A stretch of 64,000 nt of DNA from Calliopsis andreniformis (lineage: Eukaryota > Arthropoda > Insecta > Hymenoptera > Andrenidae), in the NCBI RefSeq assembly GCF_051401765.1, contig NW_027480440.1, positions 4,464,001 through 4,528,000 on the forward strand, given 5' to 3'. Position numbers and translations under genes: made by a program. The notes below the pieces were generated by a model. The model saw only the letters and a list, made by a program, of their open reading frames with translations. It was not told the origin of the DNA and did no database searches. Below are positions 1 through 14,000 of this stretch, piece after piece. Position 1 is the first letter of the stretch. The number at the start of each line of letters is the position of its first letter.

Positions 1-641
1 CAATCTTCAATCCTCAATCCTCAATCCTCAATCCTCAATCCTCAATCCTCAATCCTCAATCCTCAATCGTCAATCTTCAATCCTCAATACTCAATCTTCA
101 ATCCTCAACCCTCAACCCTCAATCCTCAAGCGTCAATCCTCAATCCTCAATCCACAACCCTCAACCCTCAGTCCTCAAACCACAATACCGAATCCTCAAT
201 CCTGAATCCTCAATCTTCAGCCCTCAGTCCTCAACAATCAATCGTCAATCCTCGATCCTCAACAGAATATCGTCAATTCACAGTTTTCAATACACAATCC
301 CCATTCTTCAATCTTCAAATCTCAATCCACAAACACCAATTCTCGTCTCTCAACCCTTAACACTCAGTCCTCAATCTTCAATACTCAATCCTCAATCCTC
401 AAACTTCAATCCTCAATACTCAATCTTCAATCCTCAATCCTCAATTCTCAATCCTCAATGCTCAATCCTCAATCGTCAATCCTCAATCCCCAATCCTCAA
501 CCTTCAATCCTCAATCCTCAATCCTCAATCCTCAATCCTCAATCTTCAATCCTCAATACCCAATCTTCAATCCTCAATCCTAAATCCTCAATCCTCAATG
601 CTCAATCCTCAATTCTCAATCTTCAATCCTCAATACTCAAT
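1..641 (+). repeat. Left partial HOR unit, upstream of the 7-kb triplet
   Basis: This stretch is collinear with 33,188-33,828 at a constant offset of 33,187 bp (for example AACAGAATATCGTC near 262 and near 33,449), and the match continues into the first 7-kb unit to about 1.4 kb. It carries one diverged module at about 260-350 (AGAATATCG ... CCACAAACACCAATTC). It ends in ACTCAAT directly before CTGCAATCC at 642, where the repeated 7-kb unit begins. Similar left flanks occur near 42.6-43.0, 55.1-55.4 and 60.2-60.5 kb. Confidence 0.8.
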
Positions 642-3600
642 CTGCAATCCTCAATCATCAGTCATCACTCCTCAATCCTCATTCTTCAATCCTCAATACC
701 GAATCCGCAATCTTCAATCCTCAATCCTCAATCCTCAATTCTCAATCCTCAATCCTCAGACCCCAGACTTCAAACATCAATACTCAACCCTCAGTCCTCG
801 TCCTCAATTCACAACCCTCAATCCTCAATCCTCAACCTTCAATCATTAATATTCAATCTTCAATCCTCAATCCTCAGTCCTCAATCCATAACCCTCAATC
901 CTCAATGTTCAATCCTCAATACCCAATCCTCAGTCTTCAATCCTCAATCCTCAATCCTCAATACTCAATCTTAATCTTCAATCCTCAATACTCAATCTTC
1001 AATCCTCAATCGTCAATCCTGAATCCTCAATCTTAATCTTCAACCCTCAATACTCAATCCTCAATCTTCTATCCTCATTCATCAACCCTCAATCCTCAAT
1101 CCTCAATCCTCAATCCTCAATCATCTATCCTCAGTCCCATATCCTCAATCTTCAATACTCAATCCTCAATACTCAATCTTCAATCCTCAATCCTCAATCC
1201 TCAATCCTCAATCCTCATTCTTCAATCCTCAACACCCAATCCTCAATGTTCAATCCTCAACCCTCAATCCTCAATTCTCAACCCTCAATCCTCAATTCTC
1301 AACCCTCAATCCTCAATCCTCAGACCTCAAACGTCAATACTCAACCCTCAGTCCACGTCCTCAATCCACAACCCTCAATCCTCAATCCTCAATCTTCAAT
1401 TCTCAATCCTCAATACTCAATCCTCAATCCTCAATCCTCAGTCCTCAAACCTCAATCCTGAATCCTCAATCCTGAATCCTCAATCTTCAGCCTTCAGTCC
1501 TCAACAATCAGATGTCAATCCTCAATCCCCAATAGAATATCATCAATTCACAGTTTTCAATAGTCAATACTCAACCTGCAATCTTCAAATCTCTATCCAC
1601 AAACATCAATTCTCATCATTCAACCCTCAACACTCAATCCCCAATCCTCAATCTTCAATCCTCAATCCTCAATCGTCGATCATCAATCTTCAATACTCAA
1701 TACTCAATCTTCAATCCTCCATCCTCAATCCTCAATCCTCAATCCTCAATCCTCTATCGTCAGGCTTCAATCCTCAATACTCAATCTTCAATCCTCAATC
1801 CTCAATCCTCAATACTCAATCCTCAATACTCAACCATCAATCCTCAATTCTCAATACTCAATAGAATATCCTGAATTCTCAGGATTCTATACTCAAACCT
1901 CAATCCTCAACCCTCAGCCCTCATTCTCAATCCTCAATCCACAATCCTCAAACCTCAATCCTCAAGCGTCAGTACGCGTCCTCAATCCTCAAACCTCAAT
2001 CCTCAATCCTCCCATATTCATTCATCAATACTCAATCTTCAATCCTCAATCCTCAATCCTCAATGCTCATTCCTCAATCCTCAGTATTCAACACTCAACC
2101 GTCAACCATCAGTCCTCAATACTCAATCATCAATCCTCAGTTCTCAATACTCAATAGAATATACTGAATTCTCATTGTTCAATACTCAATCCACAATATT
2201 CAATAATCAAATCTCAATCCACAAACATCAATTCTCATCACTCAGTCCTCAAAACTCAGTCCTCTCTCTTCAATCCTCCATCCTCAATCCTCAATCCTCA
2301 ATCCTCAATCTTCACTCCTCAATACCCAATCTTCAATCCTCAATCCTAAATCCTCAATCCTCAATGCTCAATCCTCAATCCTCAATCTTCAATCCTCAAT
2401 ACTCAATCTGCAATCCTCAATCATCAGTCATCACTCCTCAATCCTCATTCTTCAATCCTCAATACCGAATCCGCAATCTTCAATCCTCAATCCTCAATCC
2501 TCAATTCTCAATCCTCAATCCTCAGACCCCAGACTTCAAACATCAATACTCAACCCTCAGTCCTCGTCCTCAATTCACAACCCTCAATCCTCAATCCTCA
2601 ATCTTCAATCATTAATATTCAATCTTCAATCCTCAATCCTCAGTCCTCAATCCATAACCCTCAATCCTCAATGTTCAATCCTCAATACCCAATCCTCAGT
2701 CTTCAATCCTCAATCCTCAATCCTCAATACTCAATCTTAATCTTCAATCCTCAATACTCAATCTTCAATCCTCAATCGTCAATCCTGAATCCTCAATCTT
2801 AATCTTCAACCCTCAATACTCAATCCTCAATCTTCTATCCTCATTCATCAACCCTCAATCCTCAATCCTCAATCCTCAATCCTCAATCATCTATCCTCAG
2901 TCCCATATCCTCAATCTTCAATACTCAATCCTCAATACTCAATCTTCAATCCTCAATCCTCAATCTTCAATCCTCAATCCTCATTCTTCAATCCTCAACA
3001 CCCAATCCTCAATGTTCAATCCTCAACCCTCAATCCTCAATTCTCAACCCTCAATCCTCAATCCTCAGACCTCAAACGTCAATACTCAACCCTCAGTCCA
3101 CGTCCTCAATCCACAACCCTCAATCCTCAATCCTCAATCTTCAATTCTCAATCCTCAATACTCAATCCTCAATCCTCAATCCTCAGTCCTCAAACCTCAA
3201 TCCTGAATCCTCAATCCTGAATCCTCAATCTTCAGCCTTCAGTCCTCAACAATCAGATGTCAATCCTCAATCCCCAATAGAATATCATCAATTCACAGTT
3301 TTCAATAGTCAATACTCAACCTGCAATCTTCAAATCTCTATCCACAAACATCAGTTCTCATCATTCAACCCTCAACACTCAATCCCCAATCCTCAATCTT
3401 CAATCCTCAATCCTCAATCGTCGATCATCAATCTTCAATACTCAATACTCAATCTTCAATCCTCCATCCTCAATCCTCAATCCTCAATCCTCAATCCTCT
3501 ATCGTCAGGCTTCAATCCTCAATACTCAATCTTCAATCCTCAATCCTCAATCCTCAATACTCAATCCTCAATACTCAACCATCAATCCTCAATTCTCAAT

Positions 3601-4044
3601 ACTCAATAGAATATCCTGAATTCTCAGGATTCTATACTCAAACCTCAATCCTCAACCCTCAGCCCTCATTCTCAATCCTCAATCCACAATCCTCAAACCT
3701 CAATCCTCAACCGTCAGTACGCGTCCTCAATCCTCAAACCTCAATCCTCAATCCTCCCATATTCAATCATCAATACTCAATCTTCAATCCTCAATCCTCA
3801 ATCCTCAATGCTCAATCCTCAATCCTCAGTATTCAACACTCAACCGTCAACCATCAGTCCTCAATACTCAATCATCAATCCTCAGTTCTCAATACTCAAT
3901 AGAATATACTGAATTCTCATTGTTCAATACTCAATCCACAATATTCAATAATCAAATCTCAATCCACAAACATCAATTCTCATCACTCAGTCCTCAAAAC
4001 TCAGTCCTCTCTCTTCAATCCTCCATCCTCAATCCTCAATCCTC
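534..4044 (+). repeat. 1.75-kb subunit doublet a-b in 7-kb copy 1
   Basis: Subunit a (about 534-2,299) and subunit b (about 2,300-4,044) align at an offset of 1,766 bp, falling to 1,745 bp after about 1,287, where a has one extra 21-bp unit (three heptamers). Each carries the diverged module (AATAGAATATCATCAATTC at about 1,532 and 3,277), the perfect dyad (1,868 and 3,613) and the decayed dyad GAATATACTGAATTCTCATT (about 2,157 and 3,902). The 5' end of a lies upstream of the 7-kb junction, so the doublet arose before the 7-kb amplification. Confidence 0.85.
1868..1885. repeat. 18-bp dyad ATCCTGAATTCTCAGGAT (first of 19)
   Basis: Two 7-base arms, ATCCTGA and TCAGGAT, are exact reverse complements around a 4-base ATTC centre, and GAAT/ATTC extend the dyad outside with a bulge. 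The motif contains an EcoRI site (GAATTC). It is built of diverged heptamers still in 7-bp register. Copies start at 1868, 3613, 8893, 10631, 15911, 17656, 21729, 22085, 22442, 24742, 27927, 29716, 30904, 35612, 36800, 51097, 53494 and 58121, and at 63193 with centre ATAC. Function unknown; a protein-binding box is only a hypothesis. Confidence 0.8.
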
Positions 4045-4861
4045 AAGCGTCAATCCTCAATCCTCAATCGTCAACCCTCAATCCTCAGTCCTGAATCCTC
4101 AATCCGGAATCCTCAATCCTGAATCCTCAATCTTCAGCCCTCTGTCCACAACAATCAATTGTCAATCCTCAGACCTCAATGGAATATCCTCAATTCACAG
4201 TTTTCAATACTCAATACCCATTCTTCGATCTTCAAATCTCAATCCACAAACATGAATTCTCATCACTCAACCCCCAGCACTCAGTCCTCAATATTCAATC
4301 CTCAATCCTCAATCCTCAATCTACAATCCTCAATACTCAATCCTCAATCCTCAATCCTCAATCCTCAATCCTCAATGTTCAATACGCAATACCCAATCCT
4401 CAACCTTCAATCCTCAATCCTCAATCCTCAATCCTCAATCCTCAATCCTCAATCTTCAATCCTTAATACTCAATCTTCAATCCTCAATCCTCAATCCTCA
4501 ATCCTCAATCCTCATTCTTCAATCTTCAACACCCAATCCTCAATCTTCAATCCTCAATCCTCAATCCTCAATTCTCAATCCTCAATCCTTAATCCACAGA
4601 CCTCAAACATCAATACTCAACCCTCAGTCCTCGTCCTCAATCCACAACCCTCAATCCTCGATCCTCAATCATCAATCATCAATATTCAATCTTCAATCCT
4701 CAATCCTCAATCCTCAATACTCAATCCTCAATCCTCAATGTTCAATCCTCAATACCCAATCCTCAATCTTCAATCCTCAATCCTCAATCCTCAATCCTCA
4801 ATCCTCAATCCTCAATCCTCAATCCTCAGTCCTCAAACCTCAATCCTGAATCCTCAATCCT

Positions 4862-5320
4862 GAAACCTCATTCTTCAGCCCTGAGTCCGCAACAATCAGT
4901 TGTTAATCCTCAATCCTCAATAGAATATCCTCAATTCACAGTTTTCAATACTCAATTCTCAATCTGCAATCTTCAGATCTCAAACGTCATTACTCAACCG
5001 TCAGTCCTCGTCCTCAATCCACAATCCTCAATCCTCAATCCTCAATCCTCAATCCTCAGTCCTTAAACCTCAATCCTGAATCCTCAATCCTGAATTCTCA
5101 ATCTTCAGCCCTGAGTCCGCAACAATCAGTTGTCAATCCTCAATCCTCAATAGAATATCCTCAATTCAGTTTTCAATACTCAATTCTCAATCTGCAATCT
5201 TCAGATCTCTATCCACAAACATCAATTCTCATCACTCAACCCTCAATACTCAGTCCCCAATCCTCAATCCCGAATCCACAATCCTGAATCCTCAATCTTC
5301 AATCCTCAATCCCCAGTCCT
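4862..5320 (+). repeat. 230-bp local tandem duplication in the 7-kb unit
   Basis: CTGAGTCCGCAACAATCAGT occurs at 4,881 and 5,111 (offset 230), each followed by AATAGAATATCCTCAATTCA or its shortened form. The second copy has lost CA in ATTCACAG, reading ATTCAGTTTTC at about 5,163, which contributes a register slip. The arrangement recurs at +7,018 and +14,043. Confidence 0.75.
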
Positions 5321-5880
5321 CAATCTTCAATCCTCAATGCTGAATCCCCAATACTCAATCCTCAGTCCTCAATCCTCAATGCTCAATCCTCAAACCTCAA
5401 TACTCAACCCTCAATCCTCAATCCACAATCTTCAATCCTCAATCCTCAATACTCAATCCTCAATCCTCATCCTTCAATCCTCATTCTTCAATCCTCAATA
5501 CCCAATCCTCAACCTTCAATCCTCAATTCTCAATCCTCAGTTAGCAATCCTCAATCCTCAATCCTCAGACCTCAGGCATCAATGCTCAACCCTCAGTCCT
5601 AGTCCTCAATCCTCAATCCTCAGTCTTCAATCCTCAATACTCACTCTTCAATCCTCAATCCTCAATACTAAATCCTCAATCCACATTCTTCAATCCTCAT
5701 TCTTCAATCCTCAATACCCAATCCTCAATCTTCAATCCTCAATCCTCAATCCTCATTTCGCAACCGTCAATCCTCAATTCTCAGACCTCAGGCATCAGTA
5801 CACAACCCTCAGTCCTAGTCCTCAATCCACAACCCTCAATCCTCAATCCTCAACCTTCAATCCTCAATACTCAATCTTCA

Positions 5881-5964
5881 ATCCTCAATCCTCAATCCTC
5901 AATCCTCAATCCTCAATCCTCAATCCTCAATCCTCAATCCTCAATCCTCAATCCTCAATCCTCA
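5881..5964 (+). repeat. Pure heptamer tract, 12 perfect units
   Basis: Twelve consecutive ATCCTCA units without a substitution, the longest perfect run I found. It is kept at the same length in the other two 7-kb copies (12,899-12,982 and 19,924-20,007). It could be a recently slipped segment or a remnant of the founding repeat. Confidence 0.9.
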
Positions 5965-6106
5965 ATTCTCAATCTTCAATTCTCAATACTCAATCTTCAA
6001 TCCTCAATCCTCAGTCCTCAAATCTCAATTCTGAATCCTCAACCCTGAACCCTCAATCTTCAGCCCTCAGTCCTCAACAATCAGTTGTCAATCCTCAATC
6101 CTCAAT

Positions 6107-6358
6107 AGAATGTACTCAGTGCACAGTTTTCAATACACAATACTCAGTCTGCATTCTTCAAATCTCTATCCACAAACATCAATACTCATAACTCAACCCT
6201 CAACACTCAGTCCTCAATGTTCAATCCTCAATAGAATGTACTCAGTGCACAGTTTTCAATACACAATACTCAGCCTGCATTCTTCAAATCTCTATCCACA
6301 AACATCAATACTCATAACTCAACACTCAGTCCTCAATGTTCAATCCTCAATATTCAAC
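6107..6358 (+). repeat. 126-bp local tandem duplication (18 heptamers)
   Basis: AGAATGTACTCAGTGCACAG occurs at 6,107 and 6,233, exactly 126 bp (18 x 7) apart, so the duplication is in register. The copies differ by CAGTCTGC against CAGCCTGC. It is retained at +7,018 and +14,043. The related modules at 23,320 and 25,620 are single copies, so the duplication belongs to the 7-kb lineage. Confidence 0.85.
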
Positions 6359-7666
6359 ACACAACCGACAACCATCAATCCTCAATTCTCAACCATCTAT
6401 CCTCAATTCTCAATACTCAATAGAATGTCCTGAATTCTCATGGTTCAATACTCAATCCACAAAATTCAATAATCAAATCTCAATCCTCAAACATCAATTC
6501 TCAACACTCAATCCTCAGTACTCAGTCCTCTCTCTTCAATCCTTCATCCTCAATCCTCAATCCTCAAGCGTCAATCCTCAAACCTGAATATTCAATCCTC
6601 AATCCTCAGTCCTCAAACCTCAATTCTGAATCCTCAATCCTGAATCCTCGATCTTCAGCCCTCAGTCCTCAACAATCAGTTGTCATTCCTCAATCCTCAA
6701 TAGAATATCCTCAATTCACAACTTTCAATACTCAATACTCAATCTGCAATCTTCCAACCTGTATCCACAAACATCAACTCTCATCACTCAACCCTCAACA
6801 ATCAGTCCTCAATGTTCAATCCTCAATCCTCAATTCTCAATCTTCAATCCTCCATACTGAATCGTCAATTCTCAACGCTCAATCGTCAATACTCAATCCT
6901 CAATCCTCAATCTTCAATCCTCAGTCCCCAATCCTCAATCTTCAATCCTCAATCCTCAATCCTCAATTACCAATTCTCAATCCTCAATCTTCAATTCTCA
7001 ATACTCAATCTTCAATCCTCAATCCTCAATCCTCAATCCTCAATCCTCAATCCTCAATCATCAATCCTCAATTCTCAATCCTCGATCGTCAATCTTCAAT
7101 CCTCAATACTCAATCTTCAATCCTCAATCCTCAATACTCAATCCTCAATCCACATTCTTCAATCCTCATTCTTCAATCCTCAATACCCAATCCTCAATCT
7201 TCAATCCTCAATCCTCAATCCTCAGTTAGCAATCCTCAATCCTCAATCCTCAGACCTCAGGCATCAATGCTCAACCCTCAGTCCTTGTCCTCAATCCACA
7301 ACCCTCAATCCGCAATCCTCAATCTCCAATCATAAATATTCAATCTTCAATACTCAATACTCAATCCTCAATCCTCAATCTTCAATCCCCAATCCTCAAT
7401 CCTAAATCCTCAATCCTCAACCTTCAATCCTCAACACTCAACCTTCAATCCTCAATCCTCAATCCTGAATCCTCAATCCTCAATCCTCAATCCTCAACCC
7501 TCAATCCTCAATATTCAATCCTCAGTCTTCAATCCTCAATCCTCAATCCTCAACCCTCAATCGTCAATCCTCAGTCATCTATCCTCAATCTTCAGTACTC
7601 AATCCTCAATCCTCAATCCTCAATCCTCAATACTCAACCATCAATCCTCAATTCTCAATACTCAAT

Positions 7667-10600
7667 CTGCAATCCTCAATCATCAGTCATCACTCCTCAA
7701 TCCTCATTCTTCAATCCTCAATACCGAATCCGCAATCTTCAATCCTCAATCCTCAATCCTCAATTCTCAATCCTCAATCCTCAGACCCCAGACTTCAAAC
7801 ATCAATACTCAACCCTCAGTCCTCGTCCTCAATTCACAACCCTCAATCCTCAATCCTCAATCTTCAATCATTAATATTCAATCTTCAATCCTCAATCCTC
7901 AGTCCTCAATCCATAACCCTCAATCCTCAATGTTCAATCCTCAATACCCAATCCTCAGTCTTCAATCCTCAATCCTCAATCCTCAATACTCAATCTTAAT
8001 CTTCAATCCTCAATACTCAATCTTCAATCCTCAATCGTCAATCCTGAATCCTCAATCTTAATCTTCAACCCTCAATACTCAATCCTCAATCTTCTATCCT
8101 CATTCATCAACCCTCAATCCTCAATCCTCAATCCTCAATCCTCAATCATCTATCCTCAGTCCCATATCCTCAATCTTCAATACTCAATCCTCAATACTCA
8201 ATCTTCAATCCTCAATCCTCAATCCTCAATCCTCAATCCTCATTCTTCAATCCTCAACACCCAATCCTCAATGTTCAATCCTCAACCCTCAATCCTCAAT
8301 TCTCAACCCTCAATCCTCAATTCTCAACCCTCAATCCTCAATCCTCAGACCTCAAACGTCAATACTCAACCCTCAGTCCACGTCCTCAATCCACAACCCT
8401 CAATCCTCAATCCTCAATCTTCAATTCTCAATCCTCAATACTCAATCCTCAATCCTCAATCCTCAGTCCACAAACCTCAATCCTGAATCCTCAATCCTGA
8501 ATCCTCAATCTTCAGCCTTCAGTCCTCAACAATCAGATGTCAATCCTCAATCCCCAATAGAATATCATCAATTCACAGTTTTCAATAGTCAATACTCAAC
8601 CTGCAATCTTCAAATCTCTATCCACAAACATCAATTCTCATCATTCAACCCTCAACACTCAATCCCCAATCCTCAATCTTCAATCATCAATCCTCAATCG
8701 TCGATCATCAATCTTCAATACTCAATACTCAATCTTCAATCCTCCATCCTCAATCCTCAATCCTCAATCCTCAATCCTCTATCGTCAGGCTTCAATCCTC
8801 AATACTCAATCTTCAATCCTCAATCCTCAATCCTCAATACTCAATCCTCAATACTCAACCATCAATCCTCAATTCTCAATACTCAATAGAATATCCTGAA
8901 TTCTCAGGATTCTATACTCAAACCTCAATCCTCAACCCTCAGCCCTCATTCTCAATCCTCAATCCACAATCCTCAAACCTCAATCCTCAAGCGTCAGTAC
9001 GCGTCCTCAATCCTCAAACCTCAATCCTCAATCCTCCCATATTCATTCATCAATACTCAATCTTCAATCCTCAATCCTCAATCCTCAATGCTCATTCCTC
9101 AATCCTCAGTATTCAACACTCAACCGTCAACCATCAGTCCTCAATACTCAATCATCAATCCTCAGTTCTCAATACTCAATAGAATATACTGAATTCTCAT
9201 TGTTCAATACTCAATCCACAATATTCAATAATCAAATCTCAATCCACAAACATCAATTCTCATCACTCAGTCCTCAAAACTCAGTCCTCTCTCTTCAATC
9301 CTCCATCCTCAATCCTCAATCCTCAATCCTCAATCTTCACTCCTCAATACCCAATCTTCAATCCTCAATCCTAAATCCTCAATCCTCAATGCTCAATCCT
9401 CAATCCTCAATCTTCAATCCTCAATACTCAATCTGCAATCCTCAATCATCAGTCATCACTCCTCAATCCTCATTCTTCAATCCTCAATACCGAATCCGCA
9501 ATCTTCAATCCTCAATCCTCAATCCTCAATTCTCAATCCTCAATCCTCAGACCCCAGACTTCAAACATCAATACTCAACCCCCAGTCCTCGTCCTCAATT
9601 CACAACCCTCAATCCTCAATCCTCAATCTTCAATCATTAATATTCAATCTTCAATCCTCAATCCTCAGTCCTCAATCCATAACCCTCAATCCTCAATGTT
9701 CAATCCTCAATACCCAATCCTCAGTCTTCAATCCTCAATCCTCAATCCTCAATACTCAATCTTAATCTTCAATCCTCAATACTCAATCTTCAATCCTCAA
9801 TCGTCAATCCTGAATCCTCAATCTTAATCTTCAACCCTCAATACTCAATCCTCAATCTTCTATCCTCATTCATCAACCCTCAATCCTCAATCCTCAATCC
9901 TCAATCCTCAATCATCTATCCTCAGTCCCATATCCTCAATCTTCAATACTCAATCCTCAATACTCAATCTTCAATCCTCAATCCTCAATCCTCAATCCTC
10001 ATTCTTCAATCCTCAACACCCAATCCTCAATGTTCAATCCTCAACCCTCAATCCTCAATTCTCAACCCTCAATCCTCAATCCTCAGACCTCAAACGTCAA
10101 TACTCAACCCTCAGTCCACGTCCTCAATCCACAACCCTCAATCCTCAATCCTCAATCTTCAATTCTCAATCCTCAATACTCAATCCTCAATCCTCAATCC
10201 TCAGTCCTCAAACCTCAATCCTGAATCCTCAATCCTGAATCCTCAATCTTCAGCCTTCAGTCCTCAACAATCAGATGTCAATCCTCAATCCCCAATAGAA
10301 TATCATCAATTCACAGTTTTCAATAGTCAATACTCAACCTGCAATCTTCAAATCTCTATCCACAAACATCAGTTCTCATCATTCAACCCTCAACACTCAA
10401 TCCCCAATCCTCAATCTTCAATCCTCAATCCTCAATCGTCGATCATCAATCTTCAATACTCAATACTCAATCTTCAATCCTCCATCCTCAATCCTCAATC
10501 CTCAATCCTCAATCCTCTATCGTCAGGCTTCAATCCTCAATACTCAATCTTCAATCCTCAATCCTCAATCCTCAATACTCAATCCTCAATACTCAACCAT

Positions 10601-11062
10601 CAATCCTCAATTCTCAATACTCAATAGAATATCCTGAATTCTCAGGATTCTATACTCAAACCTCAATCCTCAACCCTCAGCCCTCATTCTCAATCCTCAA
10701 TCCACAATCCTCAAACCTCAATCCTCAACCGTCAGTACGCGTCCTCAATCCTCAAACCTCAATCCTCAATCCTCCCATATTCAATCATCAATACTCAATC
10801 TTCAATCCTCAATCCTCAATCCTCAATGCTCAATCCTCAATCCTCAGTATTCAACACTCAACCGTCAACCATCAGTCCTCAATACTCAATCATCAATCCT
10901 CAGTTCTCAATACTCAATAGAATATACTGAATTCTCATTGTTCAATACTCAATCCACAATATTCAATAATCAAATCTCAATCCACAAACATCAATTCTCA
11001 TCACTCAGTCCTCAAAACTCAGTCCTCTCTCTTCAATCCTCCATCCTCAATCCTCAATCCTC
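7667..11062 (+). repeat. 1.75-kb subunit doublet in 7-kb copy 2 (a truncated at left)
   Basis: Subunit a is cut by the 7-kb junction and spans 7,667-9,324; subunit b spans 9,325-11,062. Shared marks are the three-fold AATTCTCAACCC run at about 8,285-8,340 in a against two-fold in b, the dyads at 8,893 and 10,631, and CTGCAATCC at the start of the unit and again near 9,433. Confidence 0.85.
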
Positions 11063-14000
11063 AAGCGTCAATCCTCAATCCTCAATCGTCAACCCTCAAT
11101 CCTCAGTCCTGAATCCTCAATCCGGAATCCTCAATCCTGAATCCTCAATCTTCAGCCCTCTGTCCACAACAATCAATTGTCAATCCTCAGACCTCAATGG
11201 AATATCCTCAATTCACAGTTTTCAATACTCAATACCCATTCTTCGATCTTCAAATCTCAATCCACAAACATGAATTCTCATCACTCAACCCCCAGCACTC
11301 AGTCCTCAATATTCAATCCTCAATCCTCAATCCTCAATCTACAATCCTCAATACTCAATCCTCAATCCTCAATCCTCAATCCTCAATCCTCAATGTTCAA
11401 TACGCAATACCCAATCCTCAACCTTCAATCCTCAATCCTCAATCCTCAATCCTCAATCCTCAATCCTCAATCTTCAATCCTTAATACTCAATCTTCAATC
11501 CTCAATCCTCAATCCTCAATCCTCAATCCTCATTCTTCAATCTTCAACACCCAATCCTCAATCTTCAATCCTCAATCCTCAATCCTCAATTCTCAATCCT
11601 CAATCCTTAATCCACAGACCTCAAACATCAATACTCAACCCTCAGTCCTCGTCCTCAATCCACAACCCTCAATCCTCGATCCTCAATCATCAATCATCAA
11701 TATTCAATCTTCAATCCTCAATCCTCAATCATCAATACTCAATCCTCAATCCTCAATGTTCAATCCTCAATACCCAATCCTCAATCTTCAATCCTCAATC
11801 CTCAATCCTCAATCCTCAATCCTCAATCCTCTATCCTCAATCCTCAGTCCTCAAACCTCAATCCTGAATCCTCAATCCTGAAACCTCATTCTTCAGCCCT
11901 GAGTCCGCAACAATCAGTTGTTAATCCTCAATCCTCAATAGAATATCCTCAATTCACAGTTTTCAATACTCAATTCTCAATCTGCAATCTTCAGATCTCA
12001 AACGTCATTACTCAACCGTCAGTCCTCGTCCTCAATCCACAATCCTCAATCCTCAATCCTCAATCCTCAATCCTCAGTCCTTAAACCTCAATCCTGAATC
12101 CTCAATCCTGAATTCTCAATCTTCAGCCCTGAGTCCGCAACAATCAGTTGTCAATCCTCAATCCTCAATAGAATATCCTCAATTCAGTTTTCAATACTCA
12201 ATTCTCAATCTGCAATCTTCAGATCTCTATCCACAAACATCAATTCTCATCACTCAACCCTCAATACTCAGTCCCCAATCCTCAATCCCGAATCCACAAT
12301 CCTGAATCCTCAATCTTCAATCCTCAATCCCCAGTCCTCAATCTTCAATCCTCAATGCTGAATCCCCAATACTCAATCCTCAGTCCTCAATCCTCAATGC
12401 TCAATCCTCAAACCTCAATACTCAACCCTCAATCCTCAATCCACAATCTTCAATCCTCAATCCTCAATACTCAATCCTCAATCCACATCCTTCAATCCTC
12501 ATTCTTCAATCCTCAATACCCAATCCTCAACCTTCAATCCTCAATTCTCAATCCTCAGTTAGCAATCCTCAATCCTCAATCCTCAGACCTCAGGCATCAA
12601 TGCTCAACCCTCAGTCCTAGTCCTCAATCCTCAATCCTCAGTCTTCAATCCTCAATACTCACTCTTCAATCCTCAATCCTCAATACTCAATCCTCAATCC
12701 ACATTCTTCAATCCTCATTCTTCAATCCTCAATACCCAATCCTCAATCTTCAATCCTCAATCCTCAATCCTCATTTCGCAACCGTCCATCCTCAATTCTC
12801 AGACCTCAGGCATCAGTACACAACCCTCAGTCCTAGTCCTCAATCCACAACCCTCAATCCTCAATCCTCAACCTTCAATCCTCAATACTCAATCTTCAAT
12901 CCTCAATCCTCAATCCTCAATCCTCAATCCTCAATCCTCAATCCTCAATCCTCAATCCTCAATCCTCAATCCTCAATCCTCAATTCTCAATCTTCAATTC
13001 TCAATACTCAATCTTCAATCCTCAATCCTCAGTCCTCAAATCTCAATTCTGAATCCTCAACCCTGAACCCTCAATCTTCAGCCCTCAGTCCTCAACAATC
13101 AGTTGTCAATCCTCAATCCTCAATAGAATGTACTCAGTGCACAGTTTTCAATACACAATACTCAGTCTGCATTCTTCAAATCTCTATCCACAAACATCAA
13201 TACTCATAACTCAACCCTCAACACTCAGTCCTCAATGTTCAATCCTCAATAGAATGTACTCAGTGCACAGTTTTCAATACACAATACTCAGCCTGCATTC
13301 TTCAAATCTCTATCCACAAACATCAATACTCATAACTCAACACTCAGTCCTCAATGTTCAATCCTCAATATTCAACACACAACCGACAACCATCAATCCT
13401 CAATTCTCAACCATCTATCCTCAATTCTCAATACTCAATAGAATGTCCTGAATTCTCATGGTTCAATACTCAATCCACAAAATTCAATAATCAAATCTCA
13501 ATCCTCAAACATCAATTCTCAACACTCAATCCTCAGTACTCAGTCCTCTCTCTTCAATCCTTCATCCTCAATCCTCAATCCTCAAGCGTCAATCCTCAAA
13601 CCTGAATATTCAATCCTCAATCCTCAGTCCTCAAACCTCAATTCTGAATCCTCAATCCTGAATCCTCGATCTTCAGCCCTCAGTCCTCAACAATCAGTTG
13701 TCATTCCTCAATCCTCAATAGAATATCCTCAATTCACAACTTTCAATACTCAATACTCAATCTGCAATCTTCCAACCTGTATCCACAAACATCAACTCTC
13801 ATCACTCAACCCTCAACAATCAGTCCTCAATGTTCAATCCTCAATCCTCAATTCTCAATCTTCAATCCTCCATACTGAATCGTCAATTCTCAACGCTCAA
13901 TCGTCAATACTCAATCCTCAATCCTCAATCTTCAATCCTCAGTCCCCAATCCTCAATCTTCAATCCTCAATCCTCAATCCTCAATTACCAATTCTCAATC

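Larger units (their letters stand above)
642..7666 (+). repeat. 7-kb higher-order repeat, copy 1 (7,025 bp)
   Basis: This is the first of three tandem copies. The start is fixed by CTGCAATCCTCAATCATC, which recurs at 7,667 and 14,685. Internal order: subunit a (to 2,299), subunit b (2,300-4,044), then a right arm with a 230-bp local duplication (about 4,862-5,320), an 84-bp pure tract (5,881-5,964), a 126-bp local duplication (from 6,107) and diverged modules at about 6,420-6,800. The 18-bp dyad sits at 1,868 and 3,613. Copy 1 differs from copy 2 by a net 7 bp in subunit b and by scattered substitutions. 7,025 is not a multiple of 7, so the unit contains register slips. Confidence 0.93.

Noticed and set aside
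1868..1885. Dyad as a rho-independent terminator or prokaryotic operator
   Set aside because: No T-run follows, no genes are nearby, and the setting is eukaryotic satellite.
6107..6126. AGTGCACAG-type motifs as tRNA or promoter elements
   Set aside because: Single-base heptamer variants inside the diverged module; no cloverleaf or A/B box pair could be found around them.
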